This document shows positions 35,926 through 47,640 of a stretch of DNA of 64,000 nt, piece by piece. The first letter of the stretch is position 1, and each line of letters opens with the position of its first letter. The DNA is taken from positions 1,757,020 through 1,821,019 of the forward strand of contig ML682125.1 in the NCBI GenBank assembly GCA_007922195.1, read 5' to 3'. Position numbers and translations under genes: made by a program. The notes beneath the pieces are model-generated. The model did no database searches, had not been told where the DNA came from, and saw only the letters and a program-made list of their open reading frames with translations. This DNA comes from Podocnemis expansa (taxonomy: Eukaryota; Chordata; Testudines; Podocnemididae).

Positions 35926-36100
35926 AAGCCAGGAACCTATCCCAGCAACAAACCCCATTGCCAACTCTGCCTGCACATCGACTCTAGTGACATCATCACA
36001 GGTCCTAGCCACATCAGGAACTCATTCACCTGCTCATCTACTAACTCGGCAACAATCCTGCAGACTCATTTCTGGCAAATTCTCACTGCACCTCCATGCT
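35926..36100 (+). mobile_element. PLE fragment in opposite orientation
   Basis: On the + strand KPHCQLCLHIDSSDIITGPS and RNSFTCSSTN match the PLE linker just upstream of the GIY-YIG domain. It lies head to head with the minus-strand PLE piece. Confidence 0.6.
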
Positions 36101-36149
36101 GAGTACTGCTTGCTACACAATCCACTTCTGGAATCCACACAGGCACCTA

Positions 36150-36329
36150 CACTTGAAAAAGACATGGAGGTTACTTACTGTAAATGGCAGTTCTTTGAGA
36201 TGTGCAGTCCCTGCTTGGATTCCAGTCCTGCTATTGGCTCTGTGGCTGTTGGTAAGTGTGACTTGGAGAGCCATCAACCCAGGTAGACTTCAAACCCACC
36301 CTGTGGCCAACACACGACGTGCCTGTGGG
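36150..36329. mobile_element. DIRS terminal remnant, left part
   Basis: GGAGGTTACTTACTGTAAAT and GCAGTCCCTGCTTGGATTCC are inverted relative to 36795-36855 (ATACAGACAGGGACCATGCA, GTTACAGTAAGTGATCTCC). This is an internal-region-to-right-end fragment of a DIRS element. Confidence 0.65.
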
Positions 36330-36740
36330 CAGGGCCGTCCTAGAGAGGGGGTAAGAGGGGCGATCGCTCTGGGCCCCACAATTCTGTGGGCCCCGCACTG
36401 TCCTGCCATGAGGAGGGCAGCGCAGGGCCCACACCACTGCACCTCCCCCCCAGCCGTGCTGCCTCCTGCATGGAACTGAAGGCAGCGCAGGGAGGGCTGG
36501 GAGCACAGAACCTGGCCTCTGCTTTTGGCCAGCTCGCCCCACCCACAGGATGGGGAACAGCTGGCCCAAGGGTTGGGCTCCACTTTCCTGCTCCTCCTCT
36601 GGGCTGGCTGTTCTGCCCTGGGGGTTGGGGGGGGGGGCACCAGTCCAGAAGCAGGGCAGGAGAGTGGAGCCTGGCCCCTGGGCCAGCCACCCCCCCCACC
36701 GTGGTGGTGGGGCCTACAGAGGCTAATTGGGACAGCCCTG
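36330..36740. mobile_element. GC-rich hAT-like element inside a DIRS remnant
   Basis: It begins CAGGGCCGTCCTAGAG and ends GGGACAGCCCTG (reversed CAGGGCTGTCCC). It is flanked by CCTGTGGG and CCTGTCAG, 6 of 8 identical. It is 411 bp, non-coding and GC-rich. Confidence 0.75.
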
Positions 36741-36858
36741 CCTGTCAGTCAGCAAACAATGCTGTGAACAGTTCTGGCTCCAGCGCATGTGCACGTCTGT
36801 TGGGAATACAGACAGGGACCATGCACCTTGAAAACCTCAAGTTACAGTAAGTGATCTC
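36741..36858. mobile_element. DIRS terminal remnant, right part
   Basis: This is the inverted partner of 36150-36210, ending GTTACAGTAAGTGATCTCC. Confidence 0.65.
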
Positions 36859-37165
36859 CATGTCCAAAGCCAGAAAGGAGCACTGTGATTACCTAGTCTG
36901 ACTCCTCTATGGAGACCTGCCCCCAGAAATTCATATACCAGATTTTTTTTTTAAAAAATCCAGTCTTGATTTTAAATTTGCCAGTTATGGAGAATCCACC
37001 ATGACCCTCAGTAAATGGTTAGGGTTAGTGGCTTAGTTACTCTCTCTGTTAAAATCTGACACCCTATTTCCAGTCTGAATTCATCTAGCTTCAGCTTCCA
37101 GTCACTGCATTGTATTTACCTTTATGTGCTAGAGAGAAGAGCCTATCAGTAAACATTTGATCGCA
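36859..37165 (-). mobile_element. Old CR1 LINE 3' region
   Basis: Reverse-strand CR1 blocks: GAGCACTGTGATTACCTAGT, TTGCCAGTTATGGAGAATCC, TATTTCCAGTCTGAATTCAT, TTTATGTGCTAGAGAGAAGA. Confidence 0.8.
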
Positions 37166-39004
37166 GTGTGGCTGTGCTGATGTGCCTCAGTCTCAGCCCT
37201 TAGACTTTACCCTGGCATGGTCCCTCCTTGCCTCCTTTGCATTGGTCTGTAGCTGGTCACTGCAGCATATCCCCCCACTCCCCCCTGGTTCCAGCCCTCT
37301 GTCCACGAGCTACAGGCTCCACCAGGGCTCTTTATTTACAAGCTGTTGCCCACCACCATCTGTTTCATACATAGTCCAGGCTCAGGGGCTACACAGTTGT
37401 AGCCACTAACAGGACAGCTCACCTCCACTTATGACTTTTCCCTCTCAGGCTGGTGTCTGCAGGCTCACTCAGCCAGCTCCAGTGGCAGTGGGCTGGCTTA
37501 GCCTCTCACAAGGTGACTGGACAGAAAGGCACAGTTGAGAGTTCATTTATCTTTCTGCAGTATTTGCACTAATTGTGCCCTCTCCCACCCCATCCTACTA
37601 GGCTCCTGTGTCCTGGCCTCCTTTGAGAGGCATAGAGGTGCTAGCAGCTAAGCATGAACTTTCCAGTGAGCAGGCTAAGGATGAGCAGGCTGTTCCAGGT
37701 CCCAACAGTGGCAGTACATCAACACTTCCATCCCTCTGCTGTGTTTCACACAGGGAGGAGCTTGCAAGTTGGAACACCTCTGAGCAGAGGAGGCCTGGGG
37801 AGGAGCCACTAGGTGCATCTGTTTGCAAATTGTGCCTCATTCCCTACTTTGGTATTTGAAATTGACAGGCTGATGTGGGACTTAGAGAGGCTCTGCAAGC
37901 TTAGTGATTTCTGCTTCCAGAACCGTGTGTGAGTGGTCAATGCAGTGAGTTGTTTCCCTGACTGGATAGTCTAAGAAGCTGTATAAACCAATGGAGTGCT
38001 TGCTAAGCAGAGTGAGCAGCAGCCTACCCAGGGAGGTAGGTGGAGAGTGGGGTTTTGGGCTGCATGTGGACCCAGAGGTCATCTCTCTGCTGCAGCACTG
38101 TGCCTCTCTGTTGTGCCTGTAGCAGAAAAACAGCAAGAAAAGTTTTTCCAGCTTTTTTTTTCCCTTTAGAAAAGAGGGGCAGGAGAGTGAGCAGAGGACG
38201 ACTGCCTCCCCATGAGCCCCTATGCCTACTACTACTCACAGTGCAATGCATTTCAGGAAGTAACGTGAGCCTTGGGGACAGAAGACCCCAGCAACAAATT
38301 TGTAGTGTGATCACTTGTTCTGTAATTTGACAGCACCTAAAATCAAATTACAATCCCACCCCAATTGTAGACAGGCCCTGAGTGCCTGCTCTGGTGCTGA
38401 CCTTAAAGCCCCACCACACTAGCCTGGCTCATCTCTGGCCCTACTGAACTTGGCAAGAATCTCTTGCGGATCAGATTCCCCAGTGTCACTCTCCCATCGA
38501 TGGCCATTCCTCTCAGTTTTGTAGCTTGCCACATCCCAGGTGTAGGACAAGGGATGCAGCAAAGACCTATAGTGGATGATGCAGATATTTTTCATTTAGG
38601 GAACTGGAGGGGCTGCAGCTACCTGCCCTTCTGCCAGTGACTTGCCTTGGGCCCTGCTTTTGAAGGCTGCACTTCTGGTGGCAGCTTGGAGGGATCTGTA
38701 ACTGGCATAGTCCCTTGTGTTGTGGGTCGAAAAGGGCTGCTCAGTTCCCTCTTGCTGAGAGCCCAGATTGCCCCTGACCCAGTGCTTACAGACTGCAGAG
38801 TCTAACACGGGTGTGCTTTGCCCTTTCTTGGTCTTGCTGGTCTTTAAGAGATCCCACCCAGCATTGAATTGGTAACAAAGACAGCAGCACCAAAGTGCCT
38901 TTTGCTGTAGGAGGCCCAACAGATATCCCGCTGTGGCCTTGGTGGGTGGAGGTGGAAGAGGTCAAGCTGGGGACCCCTACTATGGCTGGCGAGATGGCTC
39001 TTAC
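37166..39004. other. INSYN2-like intron
   Basis: No gene or clear repeat was recognised between the CR1 fragment and the second coding exon. Confidence 0.4.
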
Positions 39005-39079
39005 CTGTAGATGATGCAGGCACAGTCCCGGCAGGTCCCACAGTTGGCAATATCCTGCCCTGTCCGGTACGAGTGTCGC
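39005..39079 (-). CDS. INSYN2: INSYN2-family protein, middle coding exon (Cys cluster)
   Basis: This is a 75-base exon. Read on the minus strand it follows TCTGTTGTAG and is followed by GTAAGAG. One base completes the Gly codon begun in the upstream exon (GG + G), 24 codons follow (HSYRTGQDIANCGTCRDCAC, IIY) and AG is left for the serine codon completed at 13269. SYRTGQD-ANC-TCR--ACIIYSVE is the most conserved stretch of the INSYN2 family. Its five cysteines in CxxC-like spacing are visible. Splice sites and phases match at both ends, so this is confidently a real exon although it is only 25 codons long. Confidence 0.93.
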
Positions 39080-40290
39080 CTACAACAGAGCACAGTACCC
39101 ATGAGCAAGGAGCCCCCAGGGTGCTGGTCCCAGGATTTCTTGGGCCCCTCCATCAAAGCTTTTCCTGTGAGAACCCTGACATCATTCTTTTTACATAAGC
39201 AGGATGTCATGAGGCAACACAGCCAGAGTTAACAAGCCAGGATGATGGGGGGACCTTTCTGGAAAACTATGACCCCATCCAAACTCCAGGAAGGGAGCCT
39301 GGAGAGTATCCCAAGGGAATGAGAATCCCACCAAGAGGGCTCAAGAAGGGGGCTGAGTATCCAGCTCACAGGCAGCAGAGCTGGGGGTGAGATAGCAGGC
39401 TCACAGCACCTCTCATAAGTTTTAGAGAGGAGGGCAGGGAAGCTTCCAAGATCTTGCCTATGGGATAGGAAGGCTAGCTCAGAGGAACCAGGACTGTATG
39501 TTCAATTTCCATCCAGATCCAGATCATGATACACATTTCTCTGCTAAATTGAGACGCCCTTGTTAAATATTTTTCCCTTGCGTCCCAGGACAGAGTCCCT
39601 CATCCTGTCAGCATGGCCTGTGTTCTTTGCTGCTAGATGTTCACAGCCATATTTAGCCATATCAGAATGTATATTTGCATCTAGGTTAGCAGGGGATCCA
39701 GCTCACTTTAGCAGTGATCTGTCCTCTCCACTATTACTGGTCCCTCAATTTTAGTGTTATTTTGTTTTCCATGCAGGGCCAAGCTAGGAGGGACCATTCC
39801 CAGCCCTTGCCTGACTCAGAAGAGTCTTTGTACTTCTCACCTTGTTCAGGTCATTAGGGTAGGAGTAATGGAAGACCTGATCTCCCTGTCCTGTGTCAGC
39901 CTTACAGGGTCACACTGTTGGAGCCACTCCTCAGGGTAGTTTAGCAGAGAATCAGTGGCAGTGTCCGCACTGAGTTTGCTGGGCAGCCTACGGCCCCTAT
40001 AAAGCATAGGGTGAACTCTCTCACAACACCACATTCTTTGTACTTGTGTCCTGCATATTTGACAGCATGAAGTGCAGATTGAGTTCCTTGGTATAATGTA
40101 GCATTTGTGAGGACAAGGAAACCATTAGAAGGCTCAAGATGAATGGACTTATCAAGACAACAGCTGGAACTGCCAAGCTGGGTCAGCCCCATGGCCCATC
40201 TATCCCAGTCTCCCATTGCCAACACAGACCACCTGAGGAAGGTGTAACAAGTTTTGCAGCAGGCAGAAGTGGAGTAATCTGCTCCAACTG
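39080..40290. other. INSYN2-like intron
   Basis: No gene was recognised. A scrap at about 40180-40230 (GGGTCAGCCCCATGGCCC) resembles the reverse of the old CR1-like 3' end. Confidence 0.4.
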
Positions 40291-40396
40291 AACCACAGAA
40301 TCATAGAACATTAGGGCTGGAAGGGATCACATGAGGTCATCTAGTCCAACCCCCAGCTAAAAGCAGGCCTACTCGCACTAAATCATCCCGATCCAA
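40291..40396 (-). mobile_element. CR1 3'-end fragment
   Basis: AGAATCATAGAACATTAGGG and TGAGGTCATCTAGTCCAACC are the reverse of the standard CR1 3' end. Confidence 0.88.
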
Positions 40397-40559
40397 CCCC
40401 ACAAGCTGACTGACTCTAGCCCTGAAGCAGGCTGTATCTCCTTTCCAGGACTTTGAGCACAAACCATTCACATACTATAGTATGTTCCTGTTCTCAGTGT
40501 AGACATCCAGCCCAGGTGTATGCATATCTGGTTGGCAAAACCATACTCAAAGAGTAGCT

Positions 40560-41390
40560 GTCAGTGGTTCACTGTTGAGCTGGAAGGGCATATTGAGTAG
40601 GGTTCCAAAGGAATGTGTTCTGGGTCTGACTCTATTCCATATCTTGAGACATGATTTGGACAATGGCATAGAGTGCACACTTACAAAATTTGCAGACAGT
40701 ACCAAGATGGGAGGGATATCGAGCATGTTAAAGGACAGGACTGGAATTCAAAATGATCTTGACAAGCTGGAGAAATGGTCTGAAATAAAAGATGAAATTC
40801 AATATGGGCAAATGCAAAGTACTCCAAAGAGGAAGGAATAATCGATTGTGCAAATACAAAAATGGGAACTGACTGCCTAGGATGGAATAAGTTAGCATCA
40901 TTCTGAGATGTATTAGCTGGAGTAATCAGTAAGATGTATGAAGTAATTCTTCTGCTCTATGCAGCAGTGATAATGCTCCAACTGCAATACTGTGTCCACT
41001 TCTGGGTATCATGCTTTAGGAAAGATGTGGGCAAATTGGACAAAAATCCAGTGGAGAGCAACAAAAAAATTAAAAGCCTAAAGAGCATGTTCTATGAGGA
41101 AAGATTGAGAATACTGGGTTTGTTTAGTCTGAAGACCAGGGGAAAGGGAGGGAAATGACAACAGTTTTCAAGAATGTAAAAGGTTGTTATGAAGAAAAGA
41201 GTGATAATTTTTTCTCCTTATCCACTGAGGACAGGACTAGAAGCAATGGGCTTAAACTGCAGCAAAGGTGATTATGTTGGATGTTAGGAAAAACTCAACT
41301 GTCAGGGCAGTTGAGCACCAAAACTAATTACCTAGGGAGATTCTGGAATCTCCATCACTGGGTCTTTTTAAGAGCAGGTTAATACCAGTA
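40560..41390 (+). mobile_element. Old CR1 LINE fragment
   Basis: Broken CR1 pieces on the + strand: SRVPKECVLGLTLFHILRHD, KFADSTKMGG (FADD reads FADS), QLQYCVHFWVSCFRKDVGKL, YEERLRILGLFSLKTRGKGG. There are many stops and frameshifts, and the 3' tail is lost. It is among the most decayed CR1 copies in the window. Confidence 0.85.
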
Positions 41391-42883
41391 GTCTCTAATG
41401 CTGAGCCCTGTCTTGATGCACATCTCAGTTCCCAGATCAACTGACTCAGGCTGCTAGGGCAGAGGCAATTGGGCTAATAACAGCAGTGTAGACATTCAAG
41501 TTTGGGCTGGGGCCAGAATCTGAAATCCTGGTGGTGGTGGCAGAGGCAGGGGAGGGAGGTCATCCTAGAGTCTGGACTCCAGCCCAAGCCCAAATGACAA
41601 CACTGCTGTTTACAGGACCCAGGCCAAGCCTGCATCAGTTGACCTGATCTAGAAGATATGCTGTTGAGGGTCTTTTCCTTTTTGCAGAGCAGACATATCC
41701 TGTGTCTGTTACTGCTTCCATGTGAATGGCACTGGTCATGGCTTTGGATCCAAGCCTTGAATTCAGTGCTTGCAGATAACTCAAACTGTTGTTATATTTG
41801 GTTAGGATGTCTAGAATCACAACAACATACTCTGCTCCCAGTGCCAAGAACAGAAACCAGGAACCCCAATACCCAGCCTCGTGCGCTAGATCACAGACAG
41901 TTGTGTAGCCAAGACAAAAACATCGTGTCTGGCTCATGGGGCTGATCCACATAAAGGATAACAGAAAGCTTCCACCCCCTCCTCCCCCACACCCAGTAGC
42001 TGAAGAAGTCTGTGTGGGAGATCTAAAACTCCTGGATTCCAACTCTGTTAATGACTCTAATTGCAGGCCCTCATGCTACTTAAGTTAATATTTTACACTG
42101 AAAACCATCATGGAGAGAGGTATATTTGTATGGTGTGTTGTTTGCTTACTGGTGTAGTTTTAGGGTTTGTATTTTGTTTCATGGGAGCTGTCCCTCCAAG
42201 GAGGACGGACATAGGCTTGCTAGCAACTGAGAGCAGTGGCAAGAGGGGGAAGACCACCTTGCCTCTGTGAGCTGCACCAAGGTTAGAACATGAACTGATC
42301 TTTCTATCAGTAGCAACAGTACTTGCCTCTGTGGCTGCACCTGGATAGTGCTAAAGAGCTATGGAGCCTTCCTCCTGGGGGGCTGGCTTTGAATCCCACC
42401 CAGCTCAGCAGGACCTGACATCAGTTCCCATCGCAGGGGCATCTGCTGAGCCTGCATGACATGAGTTTGGGGGTCTCAGCTCCCATGACACAAATATCCC
42501 TGCACTTTACACTGACTGGCAGACTTGATGGAAAGGCCAAGACATGCATGTACCACAGAGACAGGAGAGTTCTGTGAACCACAGAGGAAGGGTAATGGTG
42601 GGAAAGGGGAGAAGAGGTGGGTGTTGGCATGGGCTGGCCAGGCTAAGCACAGGCACATGTGGGGCTGGTACACCATGGGCAGATGGGAGCACGAGTCAGC
42701 AGGCTGGAGTGGGGCGAGTGCCACGTGGAAAGTATGTTCCAAGTTCCTTTAGTAGTGTTTTCCTTTTCTGACCTATCACATTTGACCGTTGAGCCAAACC
42801 TTTTGATGGCGAGTCCATGCATCGTCTTCCCCCTCAGCACTGCGCCCCTCCCCAGCAGTCCCATCTGCACCCTGCTTGCTCAC
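41391..42883. other. INSYN2-like intron
   Basis: No exon or clear repeat was recognised. Confidence 0.4.
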
Positions 42884-44577
42884 CCATCCCGCTGAGCCTC
42901 CTTCTTTTCCAGGTCCTGGATGACATCCAGCAGCACCTTGATGGTTTGTTGGCTGGTCTCCAGCACCCCTTCCAGGGACTGCAGCTGTGATTGTAGATCC
43001 CCAATTTCCCTGGGCCCCGATGCTCCGGCCCTCACACCCATATGTCCCTGAGATGTTACGAAATGCTCATCCCCCTTGGACAAACCCACTTGTCCTTTGG
43101 CTGCAGCCACAAGTTGCAGAAGGTCTTGAACCTGGTGCAGAGTCTCCAGCTGCTTGGCCGTCAGACAGGGCTCCCCATGTGTCTCGTTGCTCCAAGGTGC
43201 CCTAGAAGTCTGAGTGAATGGCTGTGTCTTTGTGGGGCACCCCTGGCTGGATGTGGACCTCAGCTGCTGAGACTCCTTCAAGTTGCTCTGACCACACTTG
43301 GTCTGGATGGCTTTTGGCCGGCTGCAGATGCTCTGTCTAGTAGTCACAGGTTCAGCCCACATGTTGCTGGGAGCCTGATGGCTGAAGGTGGTTGGTGTCT
43401 TCTCCACCACTGGGGATGTAGAACCATGCTGGCTTGCTGTTGACAGGACTGTGCTGGGGCTGGGGCTCAAAGGAAGGCAGCTGGGACTCCACCGGGCTGA
43501 GCTGTGGCACTCTTCCAGGGGAGAAGTGGGGTCTCTTTGGGAGGAACATGGAGCTGGCAGGCTAAGTGCTGGGCTGCCTGTCAGCAGGATGTCCTGCTGG
43601 CATTTCTGAGTGGGCAGGAATGGCAGGTCCCTTTGGGGTACGTTCTGCTCAGATTGGCTCCTGCTTGGAGGCCTTTCCTCTGTTGCTGGCCCAGGCTGTC
43701 CACCTGACTGAGAAGGAGGGCGCAGGGGAAATGGTGCTGGGGGACCATACCTGTCCGTAGGGCTCCTGCAGCTCCTGGTGTAGGCGAGGGGCTGGGAAGA
43801 GCAGAGTCTGGGGCTGGGGGAGCAGCCCTTTTGCTGGGAGGTATAGTTGGTAGCAGTACACCTGATGGTCCCTGGGTAAGGTGGGCAAGGAGCCCTGGGC
43901 TGTGGAGTGAGCCCATGGCACAAAGTGGCATGTGGATTGGGGCCTGTCCGCCCCTCTTTGCTGGTGTGCTGGGGGAGAGGGGAGGCAGGGATGTGGCTGG
44001 GTGCAGAAAGGCTGGTGAGGGTGCACTGGGAGAGATCCCTGCTGGCTCTAAAGGAGGCAGGTGCCCTGGCTAGGCCTCTGTGGCCCATCTGGCTCTTACT
44101 GGGCTCCCGGGTGGTGGCCAGCACCTCCTGCCAGGCAAAGTCACCAATGCTCTTGCTGTGGGAGTGGGAGGCTGGAAATTGCTTCTGGAGACTGGGGGAG
44201 GTCTGGATGGCTGTGCTCAGACACACCTTCCTGGTCATGGGCAGAGTCAGCGAGCATGGCTTGGCCTGCTCCCAGCTCTGCTGGGTGTCTGAGGCACAGT
44301 TTGCCACCAGCTCAGGGGAGTCCCTGGGGGGCATAGAGGCACATGGGGTGTTGGTGTTGGGTGTGGCTGCTGGCTCCTGTGGGGGACTCTCCTCCCTGGG
44401 GTTGCCATCCACCAGATCCTTGAAGCGTACCTGTTGGGTGCGGTTACGGCGGCGCTTGAGGCGGCTCTCGATGTCAGGCGAGTTGCGGTTGAGCAGCACG
44501 GAGCGCACTGTCATGGCTTTATCGTGGCTGCTCTCACTGCTCTGAGACAGGCAGGGGCTGGTCTCCTTAGTGACCAT
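42884..44577 (-). CDS. INSYN2: INSYN2-family protein, first coding exon (inhibitory synaptic factor 2-like)
   Basis: A 564-codon frame starts at the ATG at 44577-44575 (MVTKETSPCLSQSSES). I chose this start because INSYN2A begins similarly (MVSKES); an in-frame ATG lies 29 codons upstream. The frame ends with two bases of a split Gly codon before GTGAGC. Family landmarks: basic motif RRRNRTQQVRFKDL at residues 42-55; TAIQTSPSLQKQ near 123-134; a long Pro/Ser/Gln-rich, probably disordered middle; and a leucine-rich coiled-coil segment SQQTIKVLLDVIQDLEKKEA at about 542-561. With the exons at 39.0 and 13.1 kb the protein is about 654 residues, longer than my recollection of human INSYN2A and INSYN2B (roughly 480-535). 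Members act at inhibitory postsynapses. It could be INSYN2A, INSYN2B or a third paralogue. An upstream 5'UTR exon probably lies in the CpG island. Confidence 0.9.
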
Positions 44578-47084
44578 CTCGTGCCACCCTGCCCTCAGGC
44601 CCCAGGCTCCACTCTCATGCTCTTTCACTCTGCAGCTTGGGATGCTGCAGTACACGCACGGCAACCTGGCAGAGGTAACATATCCGCAGTCCGTCAGAGC
44701 TGTGGCACGATCCCCATGCTAACAGCAGCCCATGGCTCAGCCGGGGCAGGAACTGGTTTCATCCTCTGCTGTCTGTGGGTCTCGCTGATGGGAGAGAGAC
44801 CAGGAGGAAAGCTGGACCAGAGACGCAGTGAGGGGGCTTCTCGGCATGCTGTTGCAGCTGTCCTGATTCTGTCCTTTACTCCTAGTGCCTCCAGCAATGT
44901 GCCTGACCACAGCTGGCCCTGGCTGGCACTAAGCCTGGCCTGGGGCACCAGGAGCCCATTCTCCTGAATGCTTTTCCTTTTGCTTCTTAGTGGCCCCCAG
45001 GGTTGGCCCCCCTGGGGGCAGGATGGCAGCAAGTCCAGCCCCGGCTCATGGCGCCATGCTCCCTTGGACCTGCAGAGACAGAGAGTGTGTGTGAGAAAGC
45101 AAGGAACCAGTGTGGAAGCTGCAGCGTACCCCCCTCTCCCATTCCTTCCCAAGGACAGCAAAGTTTCTAGCACGCAGGGCTGGCCCTTCAAGCCCTCCCT
45201 CTTGGCTCAGCCAAAACCACTAACACAAAGAGACAAGCTTTGATCTCCAGTGCTGCCTCTTCAGCAAAAAAAGGGGGGGGTGGAGGAAACCCCTTCAGCA
45301 TAAACACGTTACCAGTTCACAGCTCAATTCAAGCAGAAGCAGATGTTAAAAATAGCTCAGCCACATTGGAGCTTAGTACACCTAGTTCTGTGCACGGCAG
45401 ACCAGCTGGGATGCGGGAAGTAGCTCCATGCAGGGCAGTGATAGGACAGGGTCCTGGGTGCAGGGAGCCAGCCTGCCACTTGGTGCCTGACATGCTGCAA
45501 CTTTATTTGGCATTCTGCTCAATGCGCCACTCAGCCAGACACCTTCCCTGCTCTTGGAGCCATGCCCAGACAGGGAGATGTTTGTAAGGCAGAACACGAT
45601 AAAGACGCACAATGGATGGGACACATAGTTAGTATGGACAGCAACAGGTTGGAGAGAGTCATTACTCAAGGCACAGAGTGAGCTGCAGCCTCCTACAGCA
45701 CCCAGTATGTGGCTGTTCCCAAGAGCTGCAGGGAAGGAGCAGGAGCAGTATGAGAGTCCAGTACCGCCCAAAGGCAGGAAGGGTTCAGTCAAGGGCACCT
45801 AGCGGACACAGCCTCCCTGGACACCTATACATAGTCTGTAATGCCACCTTTTTTGTGGGGCTGCTCTTGTCTGGGCACTACTGACTGATGAGCGGTGGTC
45901 AATCCAACATTCTGCTTCCACATCTGCAGCCTCCCTTCTTAGGGGACCTGGGGATCCAGCTCCACAAACAGCATCTAGTGACTCACCTGTATCTTCCCAA
46001 ATTATTGTCAGTAAGCTGTCTGATGCCAAAGAAACAGTCAACTTCTGCTCTCTCATTACTGTCTGAGGAAGCAGTGTGGATCTCCTCCTCTTCCCTGTCT
46101 CCCCAGAATCCAAGAACTTTCAAGGTGTTCTGTGAGTGCCAGAACTGCCCCGGTTATTATTTGACATGTTTGAGTCCAAGCACAGACCCTGAGTGGTGCT
46201 CATTGTCCATGAAGAATTTGAGGAACTACCTAAGGCTTCACCCCAACACAGGACCCTGCACTTCTAAGGAGGCAGACAAACTCCAGCTGTCCATCACACA
46301 AACTTTGGCATTTTTCTTTATGCTTTCTCCACCTAATTCTGTAGTGCCTGCAGCTGAGGAGAAAACAGAACTACAGGGAGTCATAAATCTGCTTCTTGAG
46401 ACATATGAAGCCAGGAGACTAGATTTATTGGGGATGGAGTGGTAGCCTTCTGCAGCTCTGCAGATAAGAATAGCTGACTGTCAGGCTCTGCTAGCAGGAT
46501 ATGACAGGTCTTTCCTGGAACCCTGAAAACAAAGCAGGTGATAGTGATGAGGATCAACAGTCTGATGAAACACTTGCTCACAGGAGCTTCTGACCCAGAA
46601 ACAATGCCCACAACAAAAGCAGTCAATGGAGAGTTTCATCCCATCTTGGCTGTGAGAAGGCTCTATGCCAAAAGGGCATGTGCTTCCACATCACCATCAG
46701 GCTAGCTCACTGCAAGGACCTAGAATTCTGCACAGCAGGTCTTTACCAATACATGAACCTCTTTTTTGGTCTTCTGGGTCATCAAGAGCCTAGCCATAGA
46801 GACAGTTCATAATAGCACCCAAGGGATGTATGTGTATCCTTCTTTAAATGACTGTCTGAGAAGTTCTGCAGATGGACAGCTAGCTCCCTCATCCACTCAC
46901 TGGAACTAGAACGGTATCCACTCACATCAGGGGAGCTGACAGCCTTCACAGGAGACACCACCAATTCAATTGAAAGTTCAGCACAGATCACACAAGACTG
47001 ATTCAAACAATTGTGGCAACTATATCCACTCACCAAGTATGCACTTTAGTAAATGCATGCACCTCAAAACAAAAGACATAGGCC
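44578..47084. other. Presumed 5' intron of the INSYN2-like gene
   Basis: No gene was recognised. A 185-codon + strand frame at 45888-46445 has no family resemblance or splice context. Minus-strand acceptors such as GTGTACTGCAG near 44650 could open the 5'UTR part of the first coding exon. Confidence 0.4.
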
Positions 47085-47400
47085 ATTTTAGAGGCCATTC
47101 TTGCCAGAGGATGTTTTGAAGACCACAACTATAACAGGATTCAAAAAGAATTAGATCAGTTCATGGAGGGTTGGTCCATCAATGGCTATTAGCCAAATGG
47201 GCAGGTATTGCTTTTTGCCAGAAGCTGGGAATTGGATGACAGGACACGTCATTTGATGATTGCCTGTTCTCTTCATTCCCTCTGAAGCACCTGATTTTGG
47301 TTCCCAGGCTATATGTACCATTGGCCTGACTCAAGCTGGCTATTCTTACGTTCTGTCTTCCAGTTCTACCTGTAGTGGTAGTACCAAGATAGGAACCTTA
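47085..47400 (+). mobile_element. Old CR1-like LINE 3' end
   Basis: TTCATGGAGGGTTGGTCCAT, CAATGGCTATTAGCCAAATG, GCCAGAAGCTGGGAATTGGA and CTGACTCAAGCTGGCTATTC match the widespread turtle/bird CR1-like 3' end. Confidence 0.8.
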
Positions 47401-47469
47401 CGCTGATTATCTGACAATGCAAGGCCTGCTGAAACCTACTTATGTAGCCCCTGTTACTGCAGAATAGGG

Positions 47470-47640
47470 GAGCCCCATAATCCTTTACGTCTTATCCCCC
47501 AACACCCCTGGGAGGTCAAGCAGTACTAATACCCCGTTTTACAGATGGGGAACTACAGAGGAGCTAAATGACTTCTTGGAAGGTCACAGTGGAAGCCTGT
47601 GGCAGAGGAGGGACTACACGTAAGTGAGTTGGAATTACAA
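47470..47640 (-). mobile_element. MIR (CORE-SINE) fragment
   Basis: CCGTTTTACAGATGGGGAAC, then GAGCTAAATGACTTCTTGGA and AGGTCACAG is the reverse strand of the MIR core, an ancient amniote SINE. Confidence 0.75.

Noticed and set aside
42880..44664. Using the upstream ATG at 44664 and the in-frame stop at 42880 as the INSYN2-like gene limits
   Set aside because: Family members start at the MV-K-E motif (44577), and the phase-2 donor at 42884/42883 joins correctly to the next exon, so the stop is intronic.
45888..46445. A 185-codon plus-strand frame
   Set aside because: There is no family resemblance, no promoter or splice context, and it lies in an intron of the opposite gene.
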